Source: Gordius sp. MW1 (taxonomy: Eukaryota > Nematomorpha > Gordioida > Gordea > Gordiidae). From it: a stretch of DNA of 64,000 nucleotides. Position numbers and translations under genes: made by a program. The notes under the pieces were generated by a model. That model had not been told where the DNA came from, did not search any database, and saw only the letters and a list, made by a program, of their open reading frames with translations. Positions 1 to 8,938 of the stretch are shown here, piece after piece (within the stretch, counting starts at the first letter, position 1; each line of letters begins with the position of its first letter). The stretch lies in the NCBI GenBank assembly GCA_964036665.1, contig OZ038530.1, positions 2,728,001 to 2,792,000 of the forward strand. Reading direction: 5' to 3'.

Positions 1-79
1 CTGAAGTCAATCGAGGATAATAGGATTCTCAAATTGGCTTACTTTTATATATTTTTTTACGCTCTTTCACATAGAATCG

Positions 80-123
80 AAAAAAATAAATCTTTTTACC
101 TCAAAATTTTTCACATATTTTTC
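80..123. other. Spaced A/T tracts, possible DNA curvature
   Basis: An A run at 80-86, a T run at 93-97, AAAATTTTT at 103-111 and a T run at 118-122 are centred about 12 bases apart, and the pattern recurs in every monomer. Phased A tracts can bend DNA and are common in satellites, although 12 bases is longer than one helical turn, so the net bend may be modest. Confidence 0.5.
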
Positions 124-203
124 TTTCAACCGTATTCATCCTATGAAAGTTGTCGTTTTCAGACGTGGTTTCCATGATAAAAAGTAAAAACTTATCAGAA
201 TCA

Positions 204-326
204 GAGAACTATTACTTTGAAATCATGATCGCAAAGACCAGTTTTCAAAAATTAAGCAATCACGTTGCGATACAACAAACTAATCGCAACAACAAAACCT
301 TGTCTTTTGTCAAAATGATAGTTCTC
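204..326. other. Outer dyad: 9-bp inverted repeat enclosing the inner one
   Basis: GAGAACTAT at 204-212 is the exact reverse complement of ATAGTTCTC at 318-326. The 105-base spacer contains the inner dyad, so a transcript or extruded strand could form a nested stem. Most monomers I read keep both arms. Type B'' has one mismatch (AGTCCTC), and single copies near 22893, 51410 and 50498 lose or damage an arm. Confidence 0.8.
264..290. other. Inner dyad: 8-bp inverted repeat, 11-base loop
   Basis: GTTGCGAT at 264-271 is the exact reverse complement of ATCGCAAC at 283-290, with loop ACAACAAACTA between them. The same dyad lies at the same place in nearly every monomer. Types E, F and H' have GCGAC, which shortens the stem to 7 bp; type C changes only a loop base. 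This is the most G+C-rich stretch of the monomer. A role as cruciform, protein site or RNA hairpin is inference. Confidence 0.85.
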
Positions 327-345
327 GCATCTTAAAACTTCTTTA

Positions 346-690
346 CGGAAATCAATCGAGGATAATAGGATTCTCAAATTGGCTTGCTTTTATATATTTT
401 TTTACGCTCTTTCACATAGAATGGAAAAAAATAAATATTTTTACCTCAAAAATTTTCACATATTTTTCTTTCAACCGTATTCATCCGATGATAGTTGTCG
501 TTTTCAGACCTGGTTTCCATGATAAAAAGTAGAAACTTATCAGAATCAGAGAACTATTACTTTGAAATCATGATCGCATAGACCAGTTTTCAAAAATTAA
601 GCAATCACGTTGCGATACAACAAACTAATCGCAACAACAAAACCTTGTCTTTTGTCAAAATGATAGTTCTCGCATCTTAAAACTTCTTTT
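346..690 (+). repeat. Satellite monomer type B (reference copy)
   Basis: This 345-bp monomer begins CGGAAATC. It is marked by GGCTTGCTT, GATGATAG, ACCTGG and AGTAGAAAC, has GCATAGACC, and ends CATCTTAAAACTTC. It follows A copies that end CTTTACGG (or the 12377 hybrid) in the left 13 kb and is largely replaced by B' and B'' further right. Confidence 0.92.
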
Positions 691-1031
691 CGGAAATCAA
701 TCGAGGATAATAGGATTCTCAAATTGGCTTACTTTTATATATTTTTTTACGCTCTTTCACATAGAATGGAAAAAAATAAATATTTTTACCTCAAAATTTT
801 TCACATATTTTTCTTTCAACCGTATTCATCCGATGAAAGTTGTCGTTTTCAGACGTGGTTTCCATGATAAAAAGTAAAAACTTATCAGAATCAGAGAACT
901 ATTACTTTGAAATCATGATCGCATAGACCAGTTTTCAAAAATTAAGCAATCACGTTGCGATACAACAAACGAATCGCAACAATAAAACGTTGTCTTTAAA
1001 ATGATAGTTCTCGCGGCTTAAAACCGCTTCT
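691..1031 (+). repeat. Satellite monomer type C (341 bp, reference copy)
   Basis: This is a 341-bp monomer. It carries the shared 4-bp deletion (GTCTTTAAAATG where others have GTCTTTTGTCAAAATG), AACGAATCGC in the loop of the inner dyad, AATAAAACGTTG, and a CGCGGCTTAAAACCGC end that creates a short GCGG/CCGC inverted repeat. The next monomer begins CTGAAGTC. Confidence 0.92.
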
Positions 1032-1376
1032 CTGAAGTCAATCGAGGATAATAGGATTCTCAAATTGGCTTACTTTTATATATTTTTTTACGCTCTTTCA
1101 CATAGAATGGAAAAAAATAAATATTTTTACCTCAAAATTTTTCACATATTTTTCTTTCAACCGTATTCATCCTATGAAAGTTGTCGTTTTCAGACGTGGT
1201 TTCCATGATAAAAAGTAAAAACTTATCAGAATCAGAGAACTATTACTTTGAAATCATGATCGCAAAGACCAGTTTTCAAAAATTAAGCAATCACGTTGCG
1301 ATACAACAAACTAATCGCAACAACAAAACCTTGTCTTTTGTCAAAATGATAGTTCTCGCATCTTAAAACTTCTTTT
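1032..1376 (+). repeat. Satellite monomer type D (reference copy)
   Basis: This is the second opener type, 345 bp. It starts CTGAAGTC and has CCTATG and GCAAAG like A, but AATGG before the A run and AAATA after it. It ends CATCTTAAAACTTC then TTTTCGG. D heads the second half (D-E-F-G) of the 7-monomer unit. Confidence 0.92.
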
Positions 1377-1721
1377 CGGAAATCAATCGAGGATAATAGG
1401 ATTCTCAAATTGGCTTACTTTTATATATTTTTTTACACTCTTTCACATAGAATGGAAAAAAATAAATATTTTTACCTCAAAATTTTTCACATATTTTTCT
1501 TTCAACCGTATTCATCCGATGAAAGTTGTCGTTTTCAGACGTGGTTTCCATGATAAAAAGTAAAAACTTATCAGAATCAGAGAACTATTACTTTGAAATC
1601 ATGATCGCATAGACCAGTTTTTAAAAATTAAGCAATCACGTTGCGACACAACAAACTAATCGCAACAACAAAACCTTGTCTTTTGTCAAAATGATAGTTC
1701 TCGCAGCTTAAAACTTATTTT
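1377..1721 (+). repeat. Satellite monomer type E (reference copy)
   Basis: This 345-bp monomer starts CGGAAATC and is marked by TTTACACTC in place of TTTACGCTC, CAGTTTTTAAAAATT, TTGCGACACAAC and the end CAGCTTAAAACTTATTTTC. The GCGAC change removes the last base pair of the inner dyad and leaves a 7-bp stem. Confidence 0.92.
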
Positions 1722-2066
1722 CGGAAGTCAATCCAGGATAATAGGATTCTCAAATTGGCTTACTTTTATATATTTTTTTACGCTCTTTCACATAGAATGG
1801 AAAAAAATAAATATTTTTACCTCAAAATTTTTCACATATTTTTCTTTCAACCGTATTCATCCGATGAAAGTTGTCGTTTTCAGACGTGGTTTCCATGATA
1901 AAAAGTAAAAACTTATTAGAATCAGAGAACTATTACTTTGAAATCATGATCGCATAGACCAGTTTTTAAAAATTAAGCAATCACGTTGCGACACAACAAA
2001 CTAATCGCAACAACAAAACCTTGTCTTTTGTCAAAATGATAGTTCTCGCAGCTTAAAACTTATTTT
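1722..2066 (+). repeat. Satellite monomer type F (reference copy)
   Basis: This 345-bp monomer starts CGGAAGTCAATCCAGG and shares CAGTTTTTAAAAATT and TTGCGACACAAC with E. Early copies have CTTATTAGAATC; copies from 19252 on have CTTATCAGAATC (F'). It lies between E and G. Confidence 0.92.
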
Positions 2067-2407
2067 CGGCAGTCAATCCAGGATAATAGGATTCTCAAAT
2101 TGGCTTACTTTTATATATTTTTTTACGCTCTTTCACATAGAATCGAAAAAAATAAATCTTTTTACCTCAAAATTTTTCACATTTTTTTCTTTCAACCGTA
2201 TCTATCCGATGAAAGTTGTCGTTTCCAGACGTGGTTTCCATGATAAAAAGTAAAAATTTATCAGAATCAGAGAACTATTACTTTGAAATCATGATCGCAT
2301 AGAGCAGTTTTCAAAAGTTAAGCATTCACGTTGCGATACAACAAACTAATCGCAACAATAAAACGTTGTTTTTAAAATGATAGTTCTCGCAGCTTAAAAC
2401 CGCTTCT
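2067..2407 (+). repeat. Satellite monomer type G (341 bp, reference copy)
   Basis: This 341-bp monomer closes the D-E-F-G half unit. Its markers are the start CGGCAGTC or CGGAAGTC followed by AATCCAGG, AATCG with AAATC, CACATTTTTTTC, GTATCTATCC, GTTTCCAGACG, AAATTTATC, AGAGCAG, AAGCATTCAC and CGTTGTTTTTAAAATG. It carries the 4-bp deletion and is followed by an A or D opener. Confidence 0.92.
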
Positions 2408-4814
2408 CTGAAGTCAATCGAGGATAATAGGATTCTCAAATTGGCTTACTTTTATATATTTTTTTACGCTCTTTCACATAGAATCGAAAAAAATAAATCT
2501 TTTTACCTCAAAATTTTTCACATATTTTTCTTTCAACCGTATTCATCCTATGAAAGTTGTCGTTTTCAGACGTGGTTTCCATGATAAAAAGTAAAAACTT
2601 ATCAGAATCAGAGAACTATTACTTTGAAATCATGATCGCAAAGACCAGTTTTCAAAAATTAAGCAATCACGTTGCGATACAACAAACTAATCGCAACAAC
2701 AAAACCTTGTCTTTTGTCAAAATGATAGTTCTCGCATCTTAAAACTTCTTTACGGAAATCAATCGAGGATAATAGGATTCTCAAATTGGCTTGCTTTTAT
2801 ATATTTTTTTACGCTCTTTCACATAGAATGGAAAAAAATAAATATTTTTACCTCAAAAATTTTCACATATTTTTCTTTCAACCGTATTCATCCGATGATA
2901 GTTGTCGTTTTCAGACCTGGTTTCCATGATAAAAAGTAGAAACTTATCAGAATCAGAGAACTATTACTTTGAAATCATGATCGCATAGACCAGTTTTCAA
3001 AAATTAAGCAATCACGTTGCGATACAACAAACTAATCGCAACAACAAAACCTTGTCTTTTGTCAAAATGATAGTTCTCGCATCTTAAAACTTCTTTTCGG
3101 AAATCAATCGAGGATAATAGGATTCTCAAATTGGCTTACTTTTATATATTTTTTTACGCTCTTTCACATAGAATGGAAAAAAATAAATATTTTTACCTCA
3201 AAATTTTTCACATATTTTTCTTTCAACCGTATTCATCCGATGAAAGTTGTCGTTTTCAGACGTGGTTTCCATGATAAAAAGTAAAAACTTATCAGAATCA
3301 GAGAACTATTACTTTGAAATCATGATCGCATAGACCAGTTTTCAAAAATTAAGCAATCACGTTGCGATACAACAAACGAATCGCAACAATAAAACGTTGT
3401 CTTTAAAATGATAGTTCTCGCGGCTTAAAACCGCTTCTCTGAAGTCAATCGAGGATAATAGGATTCTCAAATTGGCTTACTTTTATATATTTTTTTACGC
3501 TCTTTCACATAGAATGGAAAAAAATAAATATTTTTACCTCAAAATTTTTCACATATTTTTCTTTCAACCGTATTCATCCTATGAAAGTTGTCGTTTTCAG
3601 ACGTGGTTTCCATGATAAAAAGTAAAAACTTATCAGAATCAGAGAACTATTACTTTGAAATCATGATCGCAAAGACCAGTTTTCAAAAATTAAGCAATCA
3701 CGTTGCGATACAACAAACTAATCGCAACAACAAAACCTTGTCTTTTGTCAAAATGATAGTTCTCGCATCTTAAAACTTCTTTTCGGAAATCAATCGAGGA
3801 TAATAGGATTCTCAAATTGGCTTACTTTTATATATTTTTTTACACTCTTTCACATAGAATGGAAAAAAATAAATATTTTTACCTCAAAATTTTTCACATA
3901 TTTTTCTTTCAACCGTATTCATCCGATGAAAGTTGTCGTTTTCAGACGTGGTTTCCATGATAAAAAGTAAAAACTTATCAGAATCAGAGAACTATTACTT
4001 TGAAATCATGATCGCATAGACCAGTTTTTAAAAATTAAGCAATCACGTTGCGACACAACAAACTAATCGCAACAACAAAACCTTGTCTTTTGTCAAAATG
4101 ATAGTTCTCGCAGCTTAAAACTTATTTTCGGAAGTCAATCCAGGATAATAGGATTCTCAAATTGGCTTACTTTTATATATTTTTTTACGCTCTTTCACAT
4201 AGAATGGAAAAAAATAAATATTTTTACCTCAAAATTTTTCACATATTTTTCTTTCAACCGTATTCATCCGATGAAAGTTGTCGTTTTCAGACGTGGTTTC
4301 CATGATAAAAAGTAAAAACTTATTAGAATCAGAGAACTATTACTTTGAAATCATGATCGCATAGACCAGTTTTTAAAAATTAAGCAATCACGTTGCGACA
4401 CAACAAACTAATCGCAACAACAAAACCTTGTCTTTTGTCAAAATGATAGTTCTCGCAGCTTAAAACTTATTTTCGGCAGTCAATCCAGGATAATAGGATT
4501 CTCAAATTGGCTTACTTTTATATATTTTTTTACGCTCTTTCACATAGAATCGAAAAAAATAAATCTTTTTACCTCAAAATTTTTCACATTTTTTTCTTTC
4601 AACCGTATCTATCCGATGAAAGTTGTCGTTTCCAGACGTGGTTTCCATGATAAAAAGTAAAAATTTATCAGAATCAGAGAACTATTACTTTGAAATCATG
4701 ATCGCATAGAGCAGTTTTCAAAAGTTAAGCATTCACGTTGCGATACAACAAACTAATCGCAACAATAAAACGTTGTTTTTAAAATGATAGTTCTCGCAGC
4801 TTAAAACCGCTTCT
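2408..4814 (+). repeat. HOR unit 2: 7-mer, near-identical to unit 1
   Basis: Monomers start at 2408, 2753, 3098, 3439, 3784, 4129 and 4474. Order, lengths and every diagnostic base match unit 1, including rare ones such as CGGCAGTC at the F/G border, and I saw no difference in the stretches compared. It is a direct tandem duplication at 2407 bp. Confidence 0.93.
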
Positions 4815-5159
4815 CTGAAGTCAATCGAGGATAATAGGATTCTCAAATTGGCTTACTTTTATATATTTTTTTACGCTCTTTCACATAGAATCGAAAAAAA
4901 TAAATCTTTTTACCTCAAAATTTTTCACATCTTTTTCTTTCAACCGTATTCATCCTATGAAAGTTGTCGTTTTCAGACGTGGTTTCCATGATAAAAAGTA
5001 AAAACTTATCAGAATCAGAGAACTATTACTTTGAAATCATGATCGCAAAGACCAGTTTTCAAAAATTAAGCAATCACGTTGCGATACAACAAACTAATCG
5101 CAACAACAAAACCTTGTCTTTTGTCAAAATGATAGTTCTCGCATCTCAAAACTTCTTTT

Positions 5160-5504
5160 CGGAAATTAATCGAGGATAATAGGATTCTTAAATTGGCTTA
5201 CTTTTATATATTTTTTTACGCTCTTTCACATAGAATGGAAAAAAATAAATATTTTTACCTCAAAATTTTTCACATATTTTTCTTTCAACCGTATTCATCC
5301 GATGAAAGTTGTCGTTTTCAGACCTGGTTTCCATGATAAAAAGTAAAAACTTATCAGAATCAGAGAACTATTACTTTGAAATCATGATCGCATAGACCAG
5401 TTTTCAAAAATTAAGCAATCACGTTGCGATACAACAAACTAATCGCAACAACAAAACCTTGTCTTTTGTCAAAATGATAGTTCTCGCATCTTAAAACTTC
5501 TTTT
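5160..5504 (+). repeat. Satellite monomer type B' (reference copy)
   Basis: This is the 345-bp monomer following A' and most later A copies. It is marked by GGATTCTTAAATTGG, GATGAAAG, ACCTGG and AGTAAAAAC. It differs from B by lacking GATGATAG and AGTAGAAAC and from X by CTTAAATTGG and ACCTGG. Confidence 0.9.
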
Positions 5505-5845
5505 CGGAAATCAATCGAGGATAATAGGATTCTCAAATTGGCTTACTTTTATATATTTTTTTACGCTCTTTCACATAGAATGGAAAAAAATAAATATTTT
5601 TACCTCAAAATTTTTCACATATTTTTCTTTCAACCGTATTCATCCGATGAAAGTTGTCGTTTTCAGACGTGGTTTCCATGATAAAAAGTAAAAACTTATC
5701 AGAATCAGAGAACTATTACTTTGAAATCATGATCGCATAGAGCAGTTTTCAAAAGTTAAGCATTCACGTTGCGATACAACAAACTAATCGCAACAATAAA
5801 ACGTTGTCTTTAAAATGATAGTTCTCGCAGCTTAAAACCGCTTCT
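5505..5845 (+). repeat. Satellite monomer type C' (341 bp, reference copy)
   Basis: This is a 341-bp closer. Its front is plain, with AATGG and GATGAAAG, but its back has AGAGCAG, AAAAGTTAAGCATTCAC, AATAAAACGTTGTC and CAGCTTAAAACCGC as in G. It looks like a plain front joined to a G-type back, and an opener follows it. Confidence 0.9.
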
Positions 5846-6876
5846 CTGAAGTCAATCGAGGATAATAGGATTCTCAAATTGGCTTACTTTTATATATTTT
5901 TTTACGCTCTTTCACATAGAATGGAAAAAAATAAATATTTTTACCTCAAAATTTTTCACATATTTTTCTTTCAACCGTATTCATCCTATGAAAGTTGTCG
6001 TTTTCAGACGTGGTTTCCATGATAAAAAGTAAAAACTTATCAGAATCAGAGAACTATTACTTTGAAATCATGATCGCATAGACCAGTTTTTAAAAATTAA
6101 GCAATCACGTTGCGACACAACAAACTAATCGCAACAACAAAACCTTGTCTTTTGTCAAAATGATAGTTCTCGCAGCTTAAAACTTATTTTCGGAAGTCAA
6201 TCCAGGATAATAGGATTCTCAAATTGGCTTACTTTTATATATTTTTTTACGCTCTTTCACATAGAATGGAAAAAAATAAATATTTTTACCTCAAAATTTT
6301 TCACATATTTTTCTTTCAACCGTATTCATCCGATGAAAGTTGTCGTTTTCAGACGTGGTTTCCATGATAAAAAGTAAAAACTTATTAGAATCAGAGAACT
6401 ATTACTTTGAAATCATGATCGCATAGACCAGTTTTTAAAAATTAAGCAATCACGTTGCGACACAACAAACTAATCGCAACAACAAAACCTTGTCTTTTGT
6501 CAAAATGATAGTTCTCGCAGCTTAAAACTTATTTTCGGAAGTCAATCCAGGATAATAGGATTCTCAAATTGGCTTACTTTTATATATTTTTTTACGCTCT
6601 TTCACATAGAATCGAAAAAAATAAATCTTTTTACCTCAAAATTTTTCACATTTTTTTCTTTCAACCGTAATCATCCGATGAAAGTTGTCGTTTCCAGACG
6701 TGGTTTCCATGATAAAAAGTAAAAATTTATCAGAATCAGAGAACTATTACTTTGAAATCATGATCGCATAGAGCAGTTTTCAAAAGTTAAGCATTCACGT
6801 TGCGATACAACAAACTAATCGCAACAATAAAACGTTGTCTTTAAAATGATAGTTCTCGCAGCTTAAAACCGCTTCT

Positions 6877-8938
6877 CTGAAGTCAATCGAGGATAATAGG
6901 ATTCTCAAATTGGCTTACTTTTATATATTTTTTTACGCTCTTTCACATAGAATCGAAAAAAATAAATCTTTTTACCTCAAAATTTTTCACATATTTTTCT
7001 TTCAACCGTATTCATCCTATGAAAGTTGTCGTTTTCAGACGTGGTTTCCATGATAAAAAGTAAAAACTTATCAGAATCAGAGAACTATTACTTTGAAATC
7101 ATGATCGCAAAGACCAGTTTTCAAAAATTAAGCAATCACGTTGCGATACAACAAACTAATCGCAACAACAAAACCTTGTCTTTTGTCAAAATGATAGTTC
7201 TCGCATCTTAAAACTTCTTTACGGAAATCAATCGAGGATAATAGGATTCTCAAATTGGCTTGCTTTTATATATTTTTTTACGCTCTTTCACATAGAATGG
7301 AAAAAAATAAATATTTTTACCTCAAAAATTTTCACATATTTTTCTTTCAACCGTATTCATCCGATGATAGTTGTCGTTTTCAGACCTGGTTTCCATGATA
7401 AAAAGTAGAAACTTATCAGAATCAGAGAACTATTACTTTGAAATCATGATCGCATAGACCAGTTTTCAAAAATTAAGCAATCACGTTGCGATACAACAAA
7501 CTAATCGCAACAACAAAACCTTGTCTTTTGTCAAAATGATAGTTCTCGCATCTTAAAACTTCTTTTCGGAAATCAATCGAGGATAATAGGATTCTCAAAT
7601 TGGCTTACTTTTATATATTTTTTTACGCTCTTTCACATAGAATGGAAAAAAATAAATATTTTTACCTCAAAATTTTTCACATATTTTTCTTTCAACCGTA
7701 TTCATCCGATGAAAGTTGTCGTTTTCAGACGTGGTTTCCATGATAAAAAGTAAAAACTTATCAGAATCAGAGAACTATTACTTTGAAATCATGATCGCAT
7801 AGACCAGTTTTCAAAAATTAAGCAATCACGTTGCGATACAACAAACGAATCGCAACAATAAAACGTTGTCTTTAAAATGATAGTTCTCGCGGCTTAAAAC
7901 CGCTTCTCTGAAGTCAATCGAGGATAATAGGATTCTCAAATTGGCTTACTTTTATATATTTTTTTACGCTCTTTCACATAGAATGGAAAAAAATAAATAT
8001 TTTTACCTCAAAATTTTTCACATATTTTTCTTTCAACCGTATTCATCCTATGAAAGTTGTCGTTTTCAGACGTGGTTTCCATGATAAAAAGTAAAAACTT
8101 ATCAGAATCAGAGAACTATTACTTTGAAATCATGATCGCAAAGACCAGTTTTCAAAAATTAAGCAATCACGTTGCGATACAACAAACTAATCGCAACAAC
8201 AAAACCTTGTCTTTTGTCAAAATGATAGTTCTCGCATCTTAAAACTTCTTTTCGGAAATCAATCGAGGATAATAGGATTCTCAAATTGGCTTACTTTTAT
8301 ATATTTTTTTACACTCTTTCACATAGAATGGAAAAAAATAAATATTTTTACCTCAAAATTTTTCACATATTTTTCTTTCAACCGTATTCATCCGATGATA
8401 GTTGTCGTTTTCAGACCTGGTTTCCATGATAAAAAGTAGAAACTTATCAGAATCAGAGAACTATTACTTTGAAATCATGATCGCATAGACCAGTTTTCAA
8501 AAATTAAGCAATCACGTTGCGATACAACAAACTAATCGCAACAACAAAACCTTGTCTTTTGTCAAAATGATAGTTCTCGCATCTTAAAACTTCTTTTCGG
8601 AAATCAATCGAGGATAATAGGATTCTCAAATTGGCTTACTTTTATATATTTTTTTACGCTCTTTCACATAGAATGGAAAAAAATAAATATTTTTACCTCA
8701 AAATTTTTCACATATTTTTCTTTCAACCGTATTCATCCGATGAAAGTTGTCGTTTTCAGACGTGGTTTCCATGATAAAAAGTAAAAACTTATCAGAATCA
8801 GAGAACTATTACTTTGAAATCATGATCGCATAGAGCAGTTTTCAAAAGTTAAGCATTCACGTTGCGATACAACAAACTAATCGCAACAATAAAACGTTGT
8901 CTTTAAAATGATAGTTCTCGCAGCTTAAAACCGCTTCT
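6877..8938 (+). repeat. HOR unit 4: 6-mer with an E/B hybrid, 2062 bp
   Basis: Monomers start at 6877 (A), 7222 (B), 7567 (C), 7908 (D), 8253 (E/B hybrid) and 8598 (C'). The 8253 monomer has the E marker TTTACACTC and then the B markers GATGATAG, ACCTGG and AGTAGAAAC, so the switch lies within about 90 bases. Confidence 0.92.

Larger units (their letters stand above)
1..345 (+). repeat. Satellite monomer type A (reference copy)
   Basis: This is an opener monomer of 345 bp. Its diagnostic bases are the start CTGAAGTC, AATCG before the A run with AAATC after it, CCTATG near base 142, GCAAAG near base 232 and the end CTTTACGG. Later A copies end CTTTTCGG instead. In blocks starting at 4815, 8939, 14784 and 17191 an A' variant carries CATCTCAAAAC in place of CATCTTAAAAC near the end. 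A normally follows a 341-bp monomer. Confidence 0.93.
1..2407 (+). repeat. HOR unit 1: 7-mer A-B-C-D-E-F-G, 2407 bp
   Basis: Monomers start at 1 (A), 346 (B), 691 (C), 1032 (D), 1377 (E), 1722 (F) and 2067 (G). Five are 345 bp and two 341 bp. The unit has two halves, A-B-C of 1031 bp and D-E-F-G of 1376 bp, each ended by a 341-bp monomer. It contains no gene. Confidence 0.95.
4815..6876 (+). repeat. HOR unit 3: 6-mer with a D/E hybrid, 2062 bp
   Basis: Monomers start at 4815 (A'), 5160 (B'), 5505 (C'), 5846 (D/E hybrid), 6191 (F) and 6536 (G). The 5846 monomer starts as D (CTGAAGTC, CCTATG) and ends as E (GCATAG, TTTTTAAAAATT, GCGACAC), so exactly one 345-bp monomer is lost against the 7-mer. 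The A' copy has a private CACATCTTTTTC. Confidence 0.92.

Noticed and set aside
41-58. TATA-like TTTATATATTTTTTT in each monomer as a promoter
   Set aside because: It is expected in DNA of about 70% A+T and no transcribed gene follows. Satellite transcription is possible but cannot be seen here.
264-290. Inner dyad as a CENP-B box
   Set aside because: It lacks the TTCG....A..CGGG core of the CENP-B box. It is reported only as a dyad.
150-335. A 61-codon open frame (TTG start) repeated in A and D monomers, some extended to 71 codons in A'
   Set aside because: It starts at a non-ATG codon and is open only because A and D have GCAAAG where most monomers have GCATAG, a stop in this frame. Its repetition reflects the satellite. 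There is no start context or match to a known protein.
1-345. Monomer as two related ~172-bp halves
   Set aside because: I could not align the first half with the second beyond short A/T-rich matches.
1-345. tRNA-derived or Pol III element
   Set aside because: No convincing A box and B box pair was seen in the monomer.
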